A DNA stretch of 64,000 nucleotides from Rubrivivax sp. (GTDB taxonomy: Bacteria > Pseudomonadota > Gammaproteobacteria > Burkholderiales > Burkholderiaceae_C). The DNA is taken from contig JAHBZS010000012.1 in assembly GCA_019635285.1 (NCBI GenBank), positions 62,001 to 126,000 of the forward strand, read 5' to 3'. The translations under genes were made by a program, and so were the position numbers. How positions within the stretch are numbered: position 1 is the stretch's first letter; each line of letters starts with the position of its first letter. Shown piece by piece: positions 28,187 to 37,327 of this stretch. The notes below the pieces were generated by a model, which did not search any database, was not told the DNA's origin, and was given only the letters and a program-made list of their open reading frames with translations.

Positions 28187-28704
28187 CAGCGTCCCCCCCA
28201 GCTCGAGCCGACGCTGCCGGGGTCGCAGCGCGGGTCGATGCCATAGGCCCCGCCATCGCGCAGCAGGCCGCTATCGAGAATCGAGACCTGGTACCAGAAA
28301 CACTCGTTGGTCGGGTAGCGCCACGACCACACCTGCCCGCCCTGCCAGCCGCCGCCGCGCACCTCGCCCGGCCGGCCCAGCGTGTAGCGCAGCCAGTCCT
28401 TGTCCTTGCCTTCGAAGTTCTGCTGCACGAAGGCGAAGCGGCCCTCGTTGAGCACCTGGCCCCAGTCCAGCACCTTGCCGGACGCGTCGACGTCGACCAG
28501 CCAGGTGGTGCGTCCGTAGGGGCCGCTGGCGAACTCCAGGCGCGTCTGGCCATTGGGCCCCGGATAGCGCCCCGTGGGTTGGCCCATCAGCTGTTGCAGC
28601 TCGGCCTCGGTCTGGCCGGCGCGGATGTCCTGCGGCTGGTAGGTGGCGCAGCCGGTGCCGGCCAGTGCCGACGCCAGCGCCCAGGCCCATAGCGCGGGTT
28701 TCAT
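28186..28704 (-). CDS. Outer-membrane lipoprotein with SmpA/OmlA (BamE-like) repeat
   Basis: A 172-residue lipoprotein: signal WAWALASALAGTGC with lipobox Cys19, then a BamE/SmpA-like segment (DIRAGQTEAELQQLMGQPTGRYPGPNG...TRLEFASGPYGRTTWLVDVDASGKV...RFAFV). C-terminal part contains YPTNECFWYQVSI and RCDPGS. It is probably anchored in the outer membrane facing the periplasm; whether it helps envelope assembly is not known. Coupled to the YffB-like gene; divergent from ccmA. Confidence 0.82.
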   Translation of the reverse strand: MKPALWAWALASALAGTGCATYQPQDIRAGQTEAELQQLMGQPTGRYPGPNGQTRLEFASGPYGRTTWLVDVDASGKVLDWGQVLNEGRFAFVQQNFEGKDKDWLRYTLGRPGEVRGGGWQGGQVWSWRYPTNECFWYQVSILDSGLLRDGGAYGIDPRCDPGSVGSSWGGR

Positions 28705-28789
28705 GCAAAGCCTCCGCATGCAGTTCGGGGCCGCCATTGTCGCGCCAGCGCAAAAGGGCGGTGCCGCGGATGCACCGACAATCGCCACC

Positions 28790-29416
28790 ATGCACCACGG
28801 CCTCGAACTGCGCGACCTGGGCTGCCAACGCGGCCGCCGCCGCCTGTTCCAGGGCCTCAACGCCGCGCTGGCACCGGGCCAGCTGCTGCGCGTCAGCGGT
28901 GCCAACGGCGCCGGCAAGACCAGCCTGCTGCGCATGCTGTGCGGCCTGCTGCAACCGAGCCACGGGCAGGTGCTGTGGCAGGGGCGCAGCGTGCACCGCG
29001 AACGGGAGGCGCTGTTGCGCGATCTGGTCTACATCGGCCACGGCGCGGCGCTGAAGGACGACCTGTCGGCGCTGGAGAACCTGCAGGCCGCGGCGCGCCT
29101 GGCCGGCCTGGCGCCGGACGAGGCCGCGGCGCGGCAGGCGCTGGCCGACGCCGGGCTGGGCGGCCGCGAGCAGGTGCCGGCGCGCATCCTGTCGCAGGGG
29201 CAGCGCCGGCGCGCCGCGCTCGCCCGGCTGCCGCTGTCGCCGGCGCGGCTGTGGGTGCTGGACGAGCCCTTCAATGCGCTGGACACGGCCGCCGTCGCCT
29301 GGCTGCTGGGGCTGGTCGAAGCGCAGCTGCAGCGCGGCGGCATGGTCGTGCTGACCAGCCACCAGCCGGTGGGCCTGAGCGACGGCGTGGCGCAGCAGGC
29401 GCTGGCGCTGGGATGA
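28790..29416 (+). CDS. ccmA: Heme exporter ATP-binding protein CcmA
   Basis: ATPase of the CcmAB transporter, which powers release of heme-charged CcmE in System I cytochrome c maturation. The 208 residues carry Walker A GANGAGKTS (about 36-44), signature LSQGQRRR and Walker B LWVLDEPF. It is the first gene of an unbroken ccmABCDEFGHI run to 35.8 kb; its promoter must lie in the 85-base gap shared with the divergent lipoprotein gene. ATG is preceded by CCACC rather than a strong ribosome site. Confidence 0.94.
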   Translation: MHHGLELRDLGCQRGRRRLFQGLNAALAPGQLLRVSGANGAGKTSLLRMLCGLLQPSHGQVLWQGRSVHREREALLRDLVYIGHGAALKDDLSALENLQAAARLAGLAPDEAAARQALADAGLGGREQVPARILSQGQRRRAALARLPLSPARLWVLDEPFNALDTAAVAWLLGLVEAQLQRGGMVVLTSHQPVGLSDGVAQQALALG

Positions 29417-30093
29417 GCGGCGGCGAACTCTCGGCGTGGCTCGCGCTGCTGCAGCGCGACCTGCGCATCGCGCTGCGCCGACGCGCCGACACCGGCAGCG
29501 CGCTGGTCTTCTTCGTCATCGTTGCCAGCCTCTTTCCGCTGGGCGTCGGGCCGCAGTTCGAGTTGCTGCGGCGCATGGGCGCGGGCGTGGTCTGGGTGGC
29601 GGCGCTGCTGGCGTCGATGCTGGCCCTGGGGCGGCTGTTCGCCGACGACCATGCCGACGGCACGCTGGAGCAGATGCTGCTGTCGCCCACGCCGCTGCCG
29701 CTGCTGGTGCTGGCCAAGACCGCCGCGCACTGGCTGTCCTCGGGCCTGCTGCTGGTGCTGGTGAGCCCGCTGCTGGCGCTGCAGTTCGACCTGGGCGCGC
29801 CCGCCGCCGGCGTGCTGTGCCTGTCGTTGCTGCTGGGCACGCCGCTGCTCAGCCTGCTCGGCGCCATCGGCGCCGCGCTGACGGTGGGCCTGCGCGGCGC
29901 CGGCGTGCTGCTGTCGCTGCTGGTGCTGCCGCTGACCGTGCCGGTGCTGATCTTCGGCGCCGGCGCGGTGGAGGCGGCGCAGGCCGGCCTGAGCGTGGCG
30001 CCGCACTTCTCGCTGCTGGGCGCGATGCTGCTGACGGCGCTGTTCCTGGCGCCGCTGGCGGCCGCCGCCGCCCTGCGCATCGCCGTGGAGTAA
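29413..30093 (+). CDS. ccmB: Heme exporter permease CcmB
   Basis: Integral membrane partner of CcmA, 226 residues and six hydrophobic segments. N-terminal LLQRDLRIALRRRADTGSALVFFVIVASLFPLGVGP is the standard CcmB opening; FADDHADGTLEQMLLSPTPL is the conserved cytoplasmic loop. ATGA overlap with ccmA. Confidence 0.94.
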   Translation: MSGGELSAWLALLQRDLRIALRRRADTGSALVFFVIVASLFPLGVGPQFELLRRMGAGVVWVAALLASMLALGRLFADDHADGTLEQMLLSPTPLPLLVLAKTAAHWLSSGLLLVLVSPLLALQFDLGAPAAGVLCLSLLLGTPLLSLLGAIGAALTVGLRGAGVLLSLLVLPLTVPVLIFGAGAVEAAQAGLSVAPHFSLLGAMLLTALFLAPLAAAAALRIAVE

Positions 30094-30119
30094 GGGCGCC
30101 GAGGCACAATAGCGGGTTG

Positions 30120-30851
30120 ATGAGCTGGACCCGCTACGCTGCGCCGCAGCGCTTCTACCCGCTGGCCGGGCGCGTGATTCCGTGGTGTGCGGGGCTGGCG
30201 CTGGTGCTGGCCGTGCTCGGCCTTTACATCGGCCTGCTGCGCGCGCCCACCGACCACCAGCAGGGCGACGCCTACCGCGTCATCTTCGTGCACGTGCCCG
30301 CGGCCTGGATGTCGATGATCGTCTATCTGGCCATGGCCTTCTGGGCGGCGGTGGGGCTGATGTTCAACACCCGGCTGGCATCGATGCTGGCGGTGGCGCT
30401 GGCCCCCACCGGCGCCTGGATGACCTTCCTGGCGCTTTGGACTGGCGCGCTGTGGGGCAAGCCCACCTGGGGAACGTGGTGGGTGTGGGATGCGCGCCTG
30501 ACTTCGGAACTCATCCTGCTGTTCTTGTACATAGGCTTCATGTCGCTGCATGCCGCCATCGACGACGAACGCCGCGCCGACCGGGCCGCGGCGCTGCTGG
30601 CGCTGGTGGGCGTGGTCAACGTGCCGATCATCTATTTCTCGGTGCAGTGGTGGAACACGCTGCACCAGGGCGCGTCGGTCAGCCTGACCAAGGCGCCGAG
30701 CATGGCCACCACCATGCTCGTCGGCATGCTGGTCATGACGCTGGCCTTCTGGCTGTACTGCATCGCGGTGGCGCTGGCGCGGGTGCGCGTCATCATCCTG
30801 GAGCGCGAGCGCCATGCGCGCTGGGCGCGCCAGGTCCTGGAGCCGGCATGA
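30120..30851 (+). CDS. ccmC: Heme handling protein CcmC
   Basis: Places heme on CcmE at the periplasmic face. The 243-residue, six-segment protein has the tryptophan-rich WGTWWVWD (117-124) and flanking periplasmic histidines, His58 in FVHVPAAW and a second in QWWNTLHQGAS, which ligate heme. The 26-base gap after ccmB contains CACAATAGCGGGTTG, resembling the -10 region found before DUF3460, so an internal promoter is possible; the ATG would then be very near the transcript start. Confidence 0.95.
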   Translation: MSWTRYAAPQRFYPLAGRVIPWCAGLALVLAVLGLYIGLLRAPTDHQQGDAYRVIFVHVPAAWMSMIVYLAMAFWAAVGLMFNTRLASMLAVALAPTGAWMTFLALWTGALWGKPTWGTWWVWDARLTSELILLFLYIGFMSLHAAIDDERRADRAAALLALVGVVNVPIIYFSVQWWNTLHQGASVSLTKAPSMATTMLVGMLVMTLAFWLYCIAVALARVRVIILERERHARWARQVLEPA

Positions 30852-30912
30852 GCGCGCGCCCGGCCGTTCCGCACGGGGCTGGCGCCGCAGTGGGCCGCGC
30901 GGAGGTGTCGGC

Positions 30913-31104
30913 TTGAACTGGCACAGCGTCGGCGAGTTCCTGCACATGGGCGGCTACGGGCTGTACGTCTGGGGCTCCTTTGCCATGTGCGCGCTGGTGA
31001 TCGCGCTGGAGTGCCGCGGCGTGGCGGCGCGCCGCCGCGCGCTGCGCGACCTGCCGCTGGACGAGCGCGACGACATCGACGAGAGGCCCCTGCATGAAGC
31101 CTAG
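30913..31104 (+). CDS. ccmD: Heme exporter protein CcmD
   Basis: Small single-span membrane protein (63 residues) that holds CcmE to CcmC and is needed for holo-CcmE release. Helix [25 protein letters not shown] with a basic cytoplasmic tail [13 protein letters not shown]. The start is TTG at 30913, preceded at seven bases by a strong GGAGG (30901-30905); an in-frame ATG at 30814 lies inside ccmC and would put an Arg-rich stretch before the membrane helix. The C-terminal end overlaps ccmE by 11 bases. Confidence 0.88.
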   Translation: MNWHSVGEFLHMGGYGLYVWGSFAMCALVIALECRGVAARRRALRDLPLDERDDIDERPLHEA

Positions 31105-31555
31105 AACGCGCCGCGGCCTGGCCATCCTGGCCGGCGTGGTCACCTTGGGCGGCGCCACGCTGCTGGTGCTCAACGCCTTCCAGAGCAACCTGGTGTTCTT
31201 CTTCAGCCCATCGCAGGTGGCGGCGCACGAAGCGCCGCAGGACCGGGCCTTCCGCATCGGCGGGCTGGTCGAGGAAGGCAGCCTCAAGCGCGACGGCCAG
31301 AGCCTCACCGTGACCTTCGTCGTCACCGACATGGCGCAGCGCGTGCCGGTGTCCTATACCGGCATGCTGCCGGACCTGTTCCAGGAAGGCAAAGGCGTGG
31401 TCGCGCAGGGCAAGCTGGGGCCGGACGGCGTGTTCCGCGCCGAACAGGTGCTGGCCAAGCACGACGAGAACTACATGCCGCCGGAGGCCGCGGACGCGCT
31501 GGAGAAGGCGCGCCACGGCCAGTTGCCGAAGCAGATGAAAGTGGCGCCGCCATGA
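31094..31555 (+). CDS. ccmE: Heme chaperone CcmE
   Basis: Periplasmic, membrane-anchored heme chaperone, 153 residues. One N-terminal anchor (residues 9-27), an OB-fold beta barrel, and the heme-binding HDENYMP motif with His123 (covalent heme attachment) and Tyr127. Its stop overlaps the ccmF start by ATGA. Confidence 0.95.
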   Translation: MKPRTRRGLAILAGVVTLGGATLLVLNAFQSNLVFFFSPSQVAAHEAPQDRAFRIGGLVEEGSLKRDGQSLTVTFVVTDMAQRVPVSYTGMLPDLFQEGKGVVAQGKLGPDGVFRAEQVLAKHDENYMPPEAADALEKARHGQLPKQMKVAPP

Positions 31556-33525
31556 TTCCGGAGATCGGTCACTTCGCGCTGATCCTGGCGCTGGCGATGG
31601 CCTTGAGCCAGAGCGTGCTGCCGCTGATCGGCGCGGCCAACGGCAACCGCACCTGGATCGCGCTGGCCCGGCCCTCGGCCCGCGCGCAGTTCGTCTTCAT
31701 GCTGCTGGCCTACGGCTGCCTGACCTGGGCGTTCATGACCGACGACTACTCGGTGGCGCTGGCCGCCAACCACTCCAACAGCCTGCTGCCGCGCATCTAC
31801 AAGTTCACCGCGGTGTGGGGCAACCACGAAGGCTCGATCCTGCTGTGGTCGCTGATCCTCGCCGGCTGGACCTTCGCGGTATCGGTCTTCTCGCAGCCGC
31901 TGGACGAGCGCACGCAGGCACGCGTGCTCGGCGTGATGGGGCTGATCAGCTGCGGCTTCCTGCTGTTCACGATCTTCACCTCCAACCCCTTCGAGCGGCT
32001 GCTGCCGGCCGCCGCCGACGGGCGCGACCTGAACCCGCTGCTGCAGGACCCGGGCATGGTCATCCACCCGCCGATGCTCTACATGGGCTACGTGGGCTTC
32101 GTCGTCGCCTTCGCCTTCGCCATCGCCGCGCTGCTGTCGGGCCGGCTCGACGCGGCGTGGGCGCGCTGGTCGCGGCCGTGGACCACGGTGGCCTGGTGCT
32201 TCCTGACCCTGGGCATCGCCCTCGGCAGCTTCTGGGCCTACTACGAGCTGGGCTGGGGCGGCTGGTGGTTCTGGGACCCGGTGGAAAACGCCTCCTTCAT
32301 GCCCTGGCTCGTCGGCACGGCGCTGATCCACTCGCTGGCCGTCACCGAAAAGCGCGGCGGCTTCAAGATGTGGACCGCGCTGCTGGCCATCCTGGCCTTT
32401 TCGCTGTCGCTGCTGGGGACCTTCGTCGTGCGTTCCGGCGTGTTGAGTTCGGTACACGCCTTCGCCACCGACCCGGCGCGCGGGCTGTTCATCCTGGGCT
32501 TCCTGGCGGTGGTGGTCGGCGGCTCGCTGCTGCTCTTTGCCTGGCGTGCGCCCAAGGTCGGCACCGGCGGCGCCTTCGAGCTGGTGTCTCGCGAGGCCAT
32601 GCTGCTGGCCAACAACGTGCTGCTGCTGGTGGCCGCGGCAGCGGTGCTGCTGGGCACGCTGTACCCGCTGGTGCTGGACGCGCTGGGCATGGGCAAGATC
32701 TCCGTCGGCCCGCCCTACTTCGACAGCGTGTTCGTGCCGCTGATCGCGCCGGCGCTGTTCCTGATGGGCATCGGCCCGCTGGCCAAGTGGCGCGCCGCGC
32801 AGGTCGGCGACCTGGCGCGCAAGCTGCGCTGGGCGCTTGCCGTGAGCCTGCTCAGCGCGGTGATCGCGCCCTTCGTGCTGGGCCACTGGACGCCGATGAT
32901 CGGCTTCGGGCTGCTGCTGGGCGTGTGGGTCGCCTGCAGCGCGCTGCAGACGCTGTGGCTGAAAGTGCGCGAGCAGCCGCTGCGGCGCTGGCGCGCGTGG
33001 ATGGCGCAGCAGCCGGGCAGCTGGTACGGCATGCTGCTGGCGCACTTTGGCGTGGCCGTGTTCGTCTTCGGCGTCACGGTGGTCGGCGGCTTCCAGGTGG
33101 AAAAGGACCTGCGCATGGCGCCCGGCGAAAGCACCGAGATCGCCGGCATGCGCGTGCGCTTCGACGGTGTGCACGAGGTGCGCGGCCCCAACTACGTGGC
33201 CTCGCGCGGCACGCTGCAGCTGACGCGCGACGACCGCTCCATCGCCACGCTGTACCCGGAGCGGCGCAACTACCTGGTGACGCGCATGCCGATGACCGAG
33301 ACGGCCATCGACCGCGGCTTCACGCGCGACCTCTACGTGTCGCTGGGCGATCCGCTGGACGGCGGCGCCTGGAGCGTGCGCGTGTACTACAAGCCGCTGG
33401 TCGGCTGGATCTGGGGCGGCTGCCTGCTGATGGCGCTGGGCGGCCTGCTGGCGGTGCTGGACCGCCGCTACCGCGCGCCGCGCCGCGCGTCGGTGCCGCA
33501 GCATCTGCAGGCCTCGATGCCATGA
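31552..33525 (+). CDS. ccmF: Cytochrome c heme lyase CcmF
   Basis: Large inner-membrane subunit of the heme ligation complex, 657 residues with about 15 hydrophobic segments. It carries the WWD motif [19 protein letters not shown], the [11 protein letters not shown] loop and several conserved His residues ([20 protein letters not shown]). C-terminal periplasmic domain at about 520-620. Coupled by ATGA overlaps at both ends. Confidence 0.95.
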   Translation: MIPEIGHFALILALAMALSQSVLPLIGAANGNRTWIALARPSARAQFVFMLLAYGCLTWAFMTDDYSVALAANHSNSLLPRIYKFTAVWGNHEGSILLWSLILAGWTFAVSVFSQPLDERTQARVLGVMGLISCGFLLFTIFTSNPFERLLPAAADGRDLNPLLQDPGMVIHPPMLYMGYVGFVVAFAFAIAALLSGRLDAAWARWSRPWTTVAWCFLTLGIALGSFWAYYELGWGGWWFWDPVENASFMPWLVGTALIHSLAVTEKRGGFKMWTALLAILAFSLSLLGTFVVRSGVLSSVHAFATDPARGLFILGFLAVVVGGSLLLFAWRAPKVGTGGAFELVSREAMLLANNVLLLVAAAAVLLGTLYPLVLDALGMGKISVGPPYFDSVFVPLIAPALFLMGIGPLAKWRAAQVGDLARKLRWALAVSLLSAVIAPFVLGHWTPMIGFGLLLGVWVACSALQTLWLKVREQPLRRWRAWMAQQPGSWYGMLLAHFGVAVFVFGVTVVGGFQVEKDLRMAPGESTEIAGMRVRFDGVHEVRGPNYVASRGTLQLTRDDRSIATLYPERRNYLVTRMPMTETAIDRGFTRDLYVSLGDPLDGGAWSVRVYYKPLVGWIWGGCLLMALGGLLAVLDRRYRAPRRASVPQHLQASMP

Positions 33526-34046
33526 AGCGCTACCTGCTGCCGCTGCTGGTCTTCATCGTGCTGCTCGGCTTCCTGGCGGTGGGGCTGAAGCTCGATCCGC
33601 GCGAGGTGCCGTCGCCGCTGATCGACAAGCCGGCGCCCGACTTCAGGCTGCCGCGGCTGGATGCCCCGGAGCGGCAGCTCGGCCTGCAGGACCTGAAGGG
33701 CAAGGTCTGGCTGCTCAATGTGTGGGCCTCGTGGTGCGTGGCCTGCCGCATCGAGCACCCGCTGCTGGTCGAGCTGGCGGGCAGCGGCGCCGTGCCGATC
33801 TACGGGCTGAACTACAAGGACAAGCGCGACGACGCCTTGGGCTGGCTGGCCAAGCACGGCAACCCCTACGTGGCGTCGCTGTCCGACGCCGAGGGCCTGG
33901 TGGGCATCGACTTCGGCGTCTACGGCGTGCCGGAGACCTTCGTCATCGACAAGACCGGCACCATCCGCCTGAAGCACATCGGCCCGATCACCCCGGACGT
34001 GCTGCGCGACACCATCCTGCCGTTGGTGAAGAAGCTGGATGGCTGA
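33522..34046 (+). CDS. ccmG: Periplasmic thioredoxin CcmG/DsbE
   Basis: Membrane-anchored thiol-disulfide oxidoreductase that reduces apocytochrome c or CcmH. The 174-residue protein has an N-terminal anchor (5-22), the active site WCVAC (Cys72, Cys75), the family-specific acidic/Gly insertion GLNYKDKRDDALGWL, and cis-Pro loop GVPETFVID. It overlaps ccmF by four bases and ccmH by eight. Confidence 0.95.
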   Translation: MKRYLLPLLVFIVLLGFLAVGLKLDPREVPSPLIDKPAPDFRLPRLDAPERQLGLQDLKGKVWLLNVWASWCVACRIEHPLLVELAGSGAVPIYGLNYKDKRDDALGWLAKHGNPYVASLSDAEGLVGIDFGVYGVPETFVIDKTGTIRLKHIGPITPDVLRDTILPLVKKLDG

Positions 34047-34557
34047 GCGGCATCTCAGCGCTGTGCGCACCGGCCGGGCCGGGCCTGCGGTGTCCGCTTG
34101 GGGGCGCCGCTGGCTGGCGTTGTTGCTGCTGCTGTGCGGCGCGGCCGCGGCGGCCCAGGAGGCCCGGCCGCTGGCCGAGGATCCCGTGCTGGAAGCCAAG
34201 GTCATGGCCATCGCCGAGGAATTGCGCTGCCTGGTGTGCCAGAACGAGACCATCGCCGCGTCGCATGCCGACCTGGCGGTGGACCTGCGCAAGCAGATCC
34301 GCCAGAAGCTGCAGCAGGGCCAGAGCCGCGAGCAGATCGTCGACTTCATGGTGCAGCGCTACGGCGACTTCGTGCTCTACAAGCCGCCGGTCAAGCGCAG
34401 CACCTGGCTGCTGTGGGGCGGGCCCTTCGTGCTGCTGGTGGTCGCGCTGGGTGGCCTGGCGCTGACCATCCGGCGGCGGCGGCCGCGAGCCGGCGTGCCG
34501 CTGGCCGACGATGAAGCGGCGCGTGCACGGCGCCTGCTGGGCGAGGAAAAGGGCTGA
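34039..34557 (+). CDS. ccmH: Cytochrome c maturation protein CcmH (NrfF-like)
   Basis: Apocytochrome-handling subunit of the lyase complex, 172 residues. Signal peptide or anchor WLALLLLLCGAAAAA, then the redox motif LRCLVCQN (Cys64, Cys67) in a three-helix domain, and a C-terminal membrane segment (GGPFVLLVVALGGLALTI) followed by a basic tail. Short form: the TPR part is the separate ccmI gene. Confidence 0.94.
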   Translation: MAERHLSAVRTGRAGPAVSAWGRRWLALLLLLCGAAAAAQEARPLAEDPVLEAKVMAIAEELRCLVCQNETIAASHADLAVDLRKQIRQKLQQGQSREQIVDFMVQRYGDFVLYKPPVKRSTWLLWGGPFVLLVVALGGLALTIRRRRPRAGVPLADDEAARARRLLGEEKG

Positions 34558-34559
34558 GC

Positions 34560-35789
34560 ATGGCCATGTTCTGGGCGATCGCCGCCGCGCTGCTGCTGCT
34601 GGCGATATGGATGGTGCCGGGCGCGCTGCGGCGCGGGCCGGCGCGCGATGCCGCGGCGGGCCCGGACGCCAGCCAGTCGAACCTGGCGCTGCTGCGCGCG
34701 CAGTTGCGCCAGCTGGACGACGAGCTGGCGCAGGGTGGCATCGACGCCGCGCAGCACCGCGCGCTGCGCGCCGAAATCGAGCGCCGTGTGCTGGACGAAG
34801 AAAACGTCGCCCCTGCGCCTCAGCGCCAGGGCTCGCCGCGCGGCACGATGCTGCTGCTGGCGGTGGCGGTGCCGGTGCTGGCGCTGGGCCTGTACGGCCT
34901 GGTCGGCACGCCGCAAGCGCTGTCGCCCCAGGCGTCCCAGGTCGCCGGCGAGCCGTCGCCGCAGCAGGTGGAGGCGATGGTCGCCCAGCTGGCCGAGCGC
35001 ATGGAAAAGCAGCCCCCCGGCAACGTCGCCGACACCGAGGGCTGGGTCATGCTGGGGCGCAGCTACGCGCTGCTGCAGCGCTACCCCGAGGCCGGCCAGG
35101 CCTTCGCGCGTGCGCTGCAGCTCAGCCCCGGGGACGCGCGCATCCTGGTCGACCAGGCCGACGTGCTGGCCATGCAGCAGGGCGGCCAGTTGCAGGGCGA
35201 GCCGCTGCGCCTGATCGAGCAGGCGCTGCGCAGCGACCCGTCGAACCTGAAGGCGCTGGCGCTGGCCGGCACCGCAGCCTACGACCGCAAGGACTATGCG
35301 ACCGCCATCGGCCTGTGGAGCCGGGCGCGCGCGCTGGTGCCCGCCGACACCGAGTTCGCGCAGAGCCTGGACCGCAGCCTTGCCGACGCCCGCGCCGCCG
35401 CGGGCACGCGCCCGCCGGAAGCCGCCGCCGCGCCGGTGGCGGCGGCCTCGGCAGTCAGCGGCCGCATCCGCCTGGCTCCGGCACTGGCCGCACGCGTCGC
35501 CCCCGGCGACACGCTGTTCGTCTTCGCCCGCGCCGTCGACGGACCGCGCATGCCGCTGGCCATCCTGAAGCGCAGCGCCGCCGACCTGCCGCTGAGCTTC
35601 ACGCTCGACGACAGCATGGCCATGTCGCCGGAGCTGAAGCTGTCCGCCTTCCCGCAGATCGTCGTCGGCGCACGCCTGTCCAAGAGCGGCGACGCCATGC
35701 CGCGCAGCGGTGATCTGGAAGGCCAGGCCACCCCGGCGGCCGGGCAGCGCGGCGCGGTCGAGGTGGTCATCGACCGCGTCAGGCCCTAG
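34560..35789 (+). CDS. ccmI: Cytochrome c maturation protein CcmI (TPR)
   Basis: Apocytochrome c chaperone of the ligation complex, 409 residues. Two N-terminal membrane segments (about 3-20 and 96-114) flank a basic loop with a leucine-zipper-like LLRAQLRQLDDEL; the periplasmic part has TPR repeats (WVMLGRSYALLQRYPEAGQAFARALQL, LKALALAGTAAYDRKDYATAIGLWSRA) and a C-terminal domain that binds the apocytochrome tail. Last ccm gene; it overlaps the convergent gph by 11 bases. Confidence 0.93.
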   Translation: MAMFWAIAAALLLLAIWMVPGALRRGPARDAAAGPDASQSNLALLRAQLRQLDDELAQGGIDAAQHRALRAEIERRVLDEENVAPAPQRQGSPRGTMLLLAVAVPVLALGLYGLVGTPQALSPQASQVAGEPSPQQVEAMVAQLAERMEKQPPGNVADTEGWVMLGRSYALLQRYPEAGQAFARALQLSPGDARILVDQADVLAMQQGGQLQGEPLRLIEQALRSDPSNLKALALAGTAAYDRKDYATAIGLWSRARALVPADTEFAQSLDRSLADARAAAGTRPPEAAAAPVAAASAVSGRIRLAPALAARVAPGDTLFVFARAVDGPRMPLAILKRSAADLPLSFTLDDSMAMSPELKLSAFPQIVVGARLSKSGDAMPRSGDLEGQATPAAGQRGAVEVVIDRVRP

Positions 35790-36453
35790 GCAGGATGCCG
35801 AGCAGGTCCGCGGGGCGGTCCAGACGCCAGCGCGCCGTCAGCGTCGGCGCGCCGTAGCCCCAGGTTGCGAAGGCGGCCGCAGCGCCCGCCGCGGCCGCCG
35901 CGCCGAGGTCGGCCGCGCTGTCGCCGACCATCAGCAGCGCGCTCGCCGGCAGCCCCAGTTCGGCCGCCGCGCGCTGCAGCAGCACCGGCGCCGGCTTGCG
36001 CCATGCCGCCGTGTCGGCGCCATGCACAGCCGCGAAGTGCGGCAGCACGCCGGCCGCGTCGAGCACGGCACGCGCCAGCCGGCTGGGCTTGTTGGTCACC
36101 ACCACCAGCGGCCACTGCGCGCGCAGCGGCGGCAACAGCGCCGCCACACCGTCGAACAGCGCGCCATGGGTCAGCGGCTGCTGCAGCGTCACGCGGTCGA
36201 AGGCCTGCCGCAGCGACTGCTGCAGGGCCGGCGCCGGGGGTTGGTCCAGCGCCTGCAGCGCCCGCGCAATCAGCACATCGGGGCCGTCGCCGATCCAGGC
36301 GTGCACCTGCGCCAGGTCCACGCGGGCCAGGCCCGCCTCATGCAATGCCTCGTTGAGCGCATGGGCGATGTCCGGCGCGCTGTCGATCAGCGTACCGTCG
36401 AGGTCGAAAGCCACGGCGCGGAGCAGCGTGGCTTGGTCAGCGGTGGACGTCAT
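35779..36453 (-). CDS. gph: Phosphoglycolate phosphatase (HAD family)
   Basis: A 224-residue HAD hydrolase removing phosphate from 2-phosphoglycolate formed by oxygenase side reactions or DNA repair. Motif I FDLDGTLIDS (Asp16-region), motif II VVVTNKPS, motif III Lys in WRKPAP, motif IV VGDSAAD, with a helical C1 cap between. Other small phosphoesters are possible for this family, but sequence is close to Gph. Confidence 0.88.
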   Translation of the reverse strand: MTSTADQATLLRAVAFDLDGTLIDSAPDIAHALNEALHEAGLARVDLAQVHAWIGDGPDVLIARALQALDQPPAPALQQSLRQAFDRVTLQQPLTHGALFDGVAALLPPLRAQWPLVVVTNKPSRLARAVLDAAGVLPHFAAVHGADTAAWRKPAPVLLQRAAAELGLPASALLMVGDSAADLGAAAAAGAAAAFATWGYGAPTLTARWRLDRPADLLGILPRA

Positions 36454-36500
36454 GCCGGCATGTTATGCAAGCTGCCCGGCTGCCGTCGCCGCAGGCCCAT

Positions 36501-36519
36501 GCGCTAGACTGCCTCGCAC
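36501..36519 (+). promoter_or_regulatory. Promoter-like 19-mer before the HiPIP gene
   Basis: GCGCTAGACTGCCTCGCAC with TAGACT (36505-36510) as a possible -10; 18 of 19 bases match the sequence before the CoA transferase gene at 20135-20153. It stands 26 bases before the ATG/GTG start region. Confidence 0.4.
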
Positions 36520-36545
36520 ACAATCGCCTCAAGGAGATGAAAACC

Positions 36546-36854
36546 GTGAACCCGACGAACCGCCGCGTATTCATGCTGACCCTCGCCGCCGGAAGCTCGG
36601 CGCTGGCCAGTTCCGCCGCCATGGCGCAGGCCAAGCTCGACGAGAAGGACGCCACGGCCGTGGCCCTGGGCTACGTCGCCGACACCAAGAAGGCCGACGG
36701 CAAGAAGTACCCCAAGCACGACGCCTCGCAGCATTGCGGCAACTGCCAGCTGTTCCAGGGCAAGGCCGGCGCGGCCGATGGCCCCTGCCCGCTGTTCCCC
36801 GGCAAGGTGGTGGCCACCGGTGGCTGGTGTGCCTCCTGGGTGAAGAAGGCCTGA
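36546..36854 (+). CDS. hip: High-potential iron-sulfur protein (HiPIP)
   Basis: Periplasmic one-electron carrier with a [4Fe-4S]3+/2+ cluster, delivering electrons to reaction centres or terminal oxidases. Tat signal NRRVFMLTLAAGSSALASSAAMAQA (twin Arg), then a mature domain of about 74 residues with the four cluster cysteines (HCGNC, GPCPLF, GWCASW). The ribosome site AAGGAG (36531-36536) touches the ATG at 36537, which leaves no spacer, so the GTG at 36546 nine bases downstream is preferred. HiPIP is typical of phototrophic and related Burkholderiales. Confidence 0.92.
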   Translation: MNPTNRRVFMLTLAAGSSALASSAAMAQAKLDEKDATAVALGYVADTKKADGKKYPKHDASQHCGNCQLFQGKAGAADGPCPLFPGKVVATGGWCASWVKKA

Positions 36855-36864
36855 ACGCGCGCCC

Positions 36865-37287
36865 ATGGGGACGAGCTCGCAGCGCAAGGCAGCCCGTCTG
36901 GGCAAGCAGGCCTCCGAGCTGATGCTGGCGGCGCCCCAGGTGGTGGCCCACCGCTTGGGGCGCATGGCCGTGGCCGGGCCCCGCCCCAGTGCCAAGGACC
37001 AGCACGAGTTCCACCGCATGGGCGCGGAGAAAGTCGCGGCCTTCGGCGAAGCCTGGCAGGCGATGACCTTGCAGGCGCTGAAGTCGAACCAGCAGCTGGC
37101 CGCGTCGATGATGCGCAGCTGGTGGCCGGCGCTGACCACCCGCGGCAGCGCCAAGGCGGCGCCGCTGAGCCAGGCCGCCGCGGCCTGGCAGCATGCGGCG
37201 CTGGACATCCTGGGCCAGGGCATCCGCCCGGTGCATCGCCGCGCGGTCGCCAACGCCAAGCGGCTGGGCCGCCACGGACGCCGCTGA
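36865..37287 (+). CDS. Phasin-like polyhydroxyalkanoate granule protein
   Basis: A 140-residue helical protein, Ala/Gln/Met-rich, lacking signal peptide: ASELMLAAPQVVAHRLGRMAVAGP, then KDQHEFHRMGAEKVAAFGEAWQAMTLQALKSNQQLAASMM, and a basic C terminus (HRRAVANAKRLGRHGRR). This fits the small phasin group that coats PHA granules in Burkholderiales, as remembered; the basic tail could also bind DNA. It follows the HiPIP gene by ten bases without functional connection. Confidence 0.62.
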   Translation: MGTSSQRKAARLGKQASELMLAAPQVVAHRLGRMAVAGPRPSAKDQHEFHRMGAEKVAAFGEAWQAMTLQALKSNQQLAASMMRSWWPALTTRGSAKAAPLSQAAAAWQHAALDILGQGIRPVHRRAVANAKRLGRHGRR

Positions 37288-37327
37288 AACGCTGGGCCAC
37301 AGGCCTTAGGATGGCGGCCTGTTGCCC

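Noticed and set aside
30814..30912. ATG at 30814 as the ccmD start
   Set aside because: It lies inside ccmC and adds an Arg-rich stretch before the membrane helix; TTG at 30913 has GGAGG at ideal spacing.
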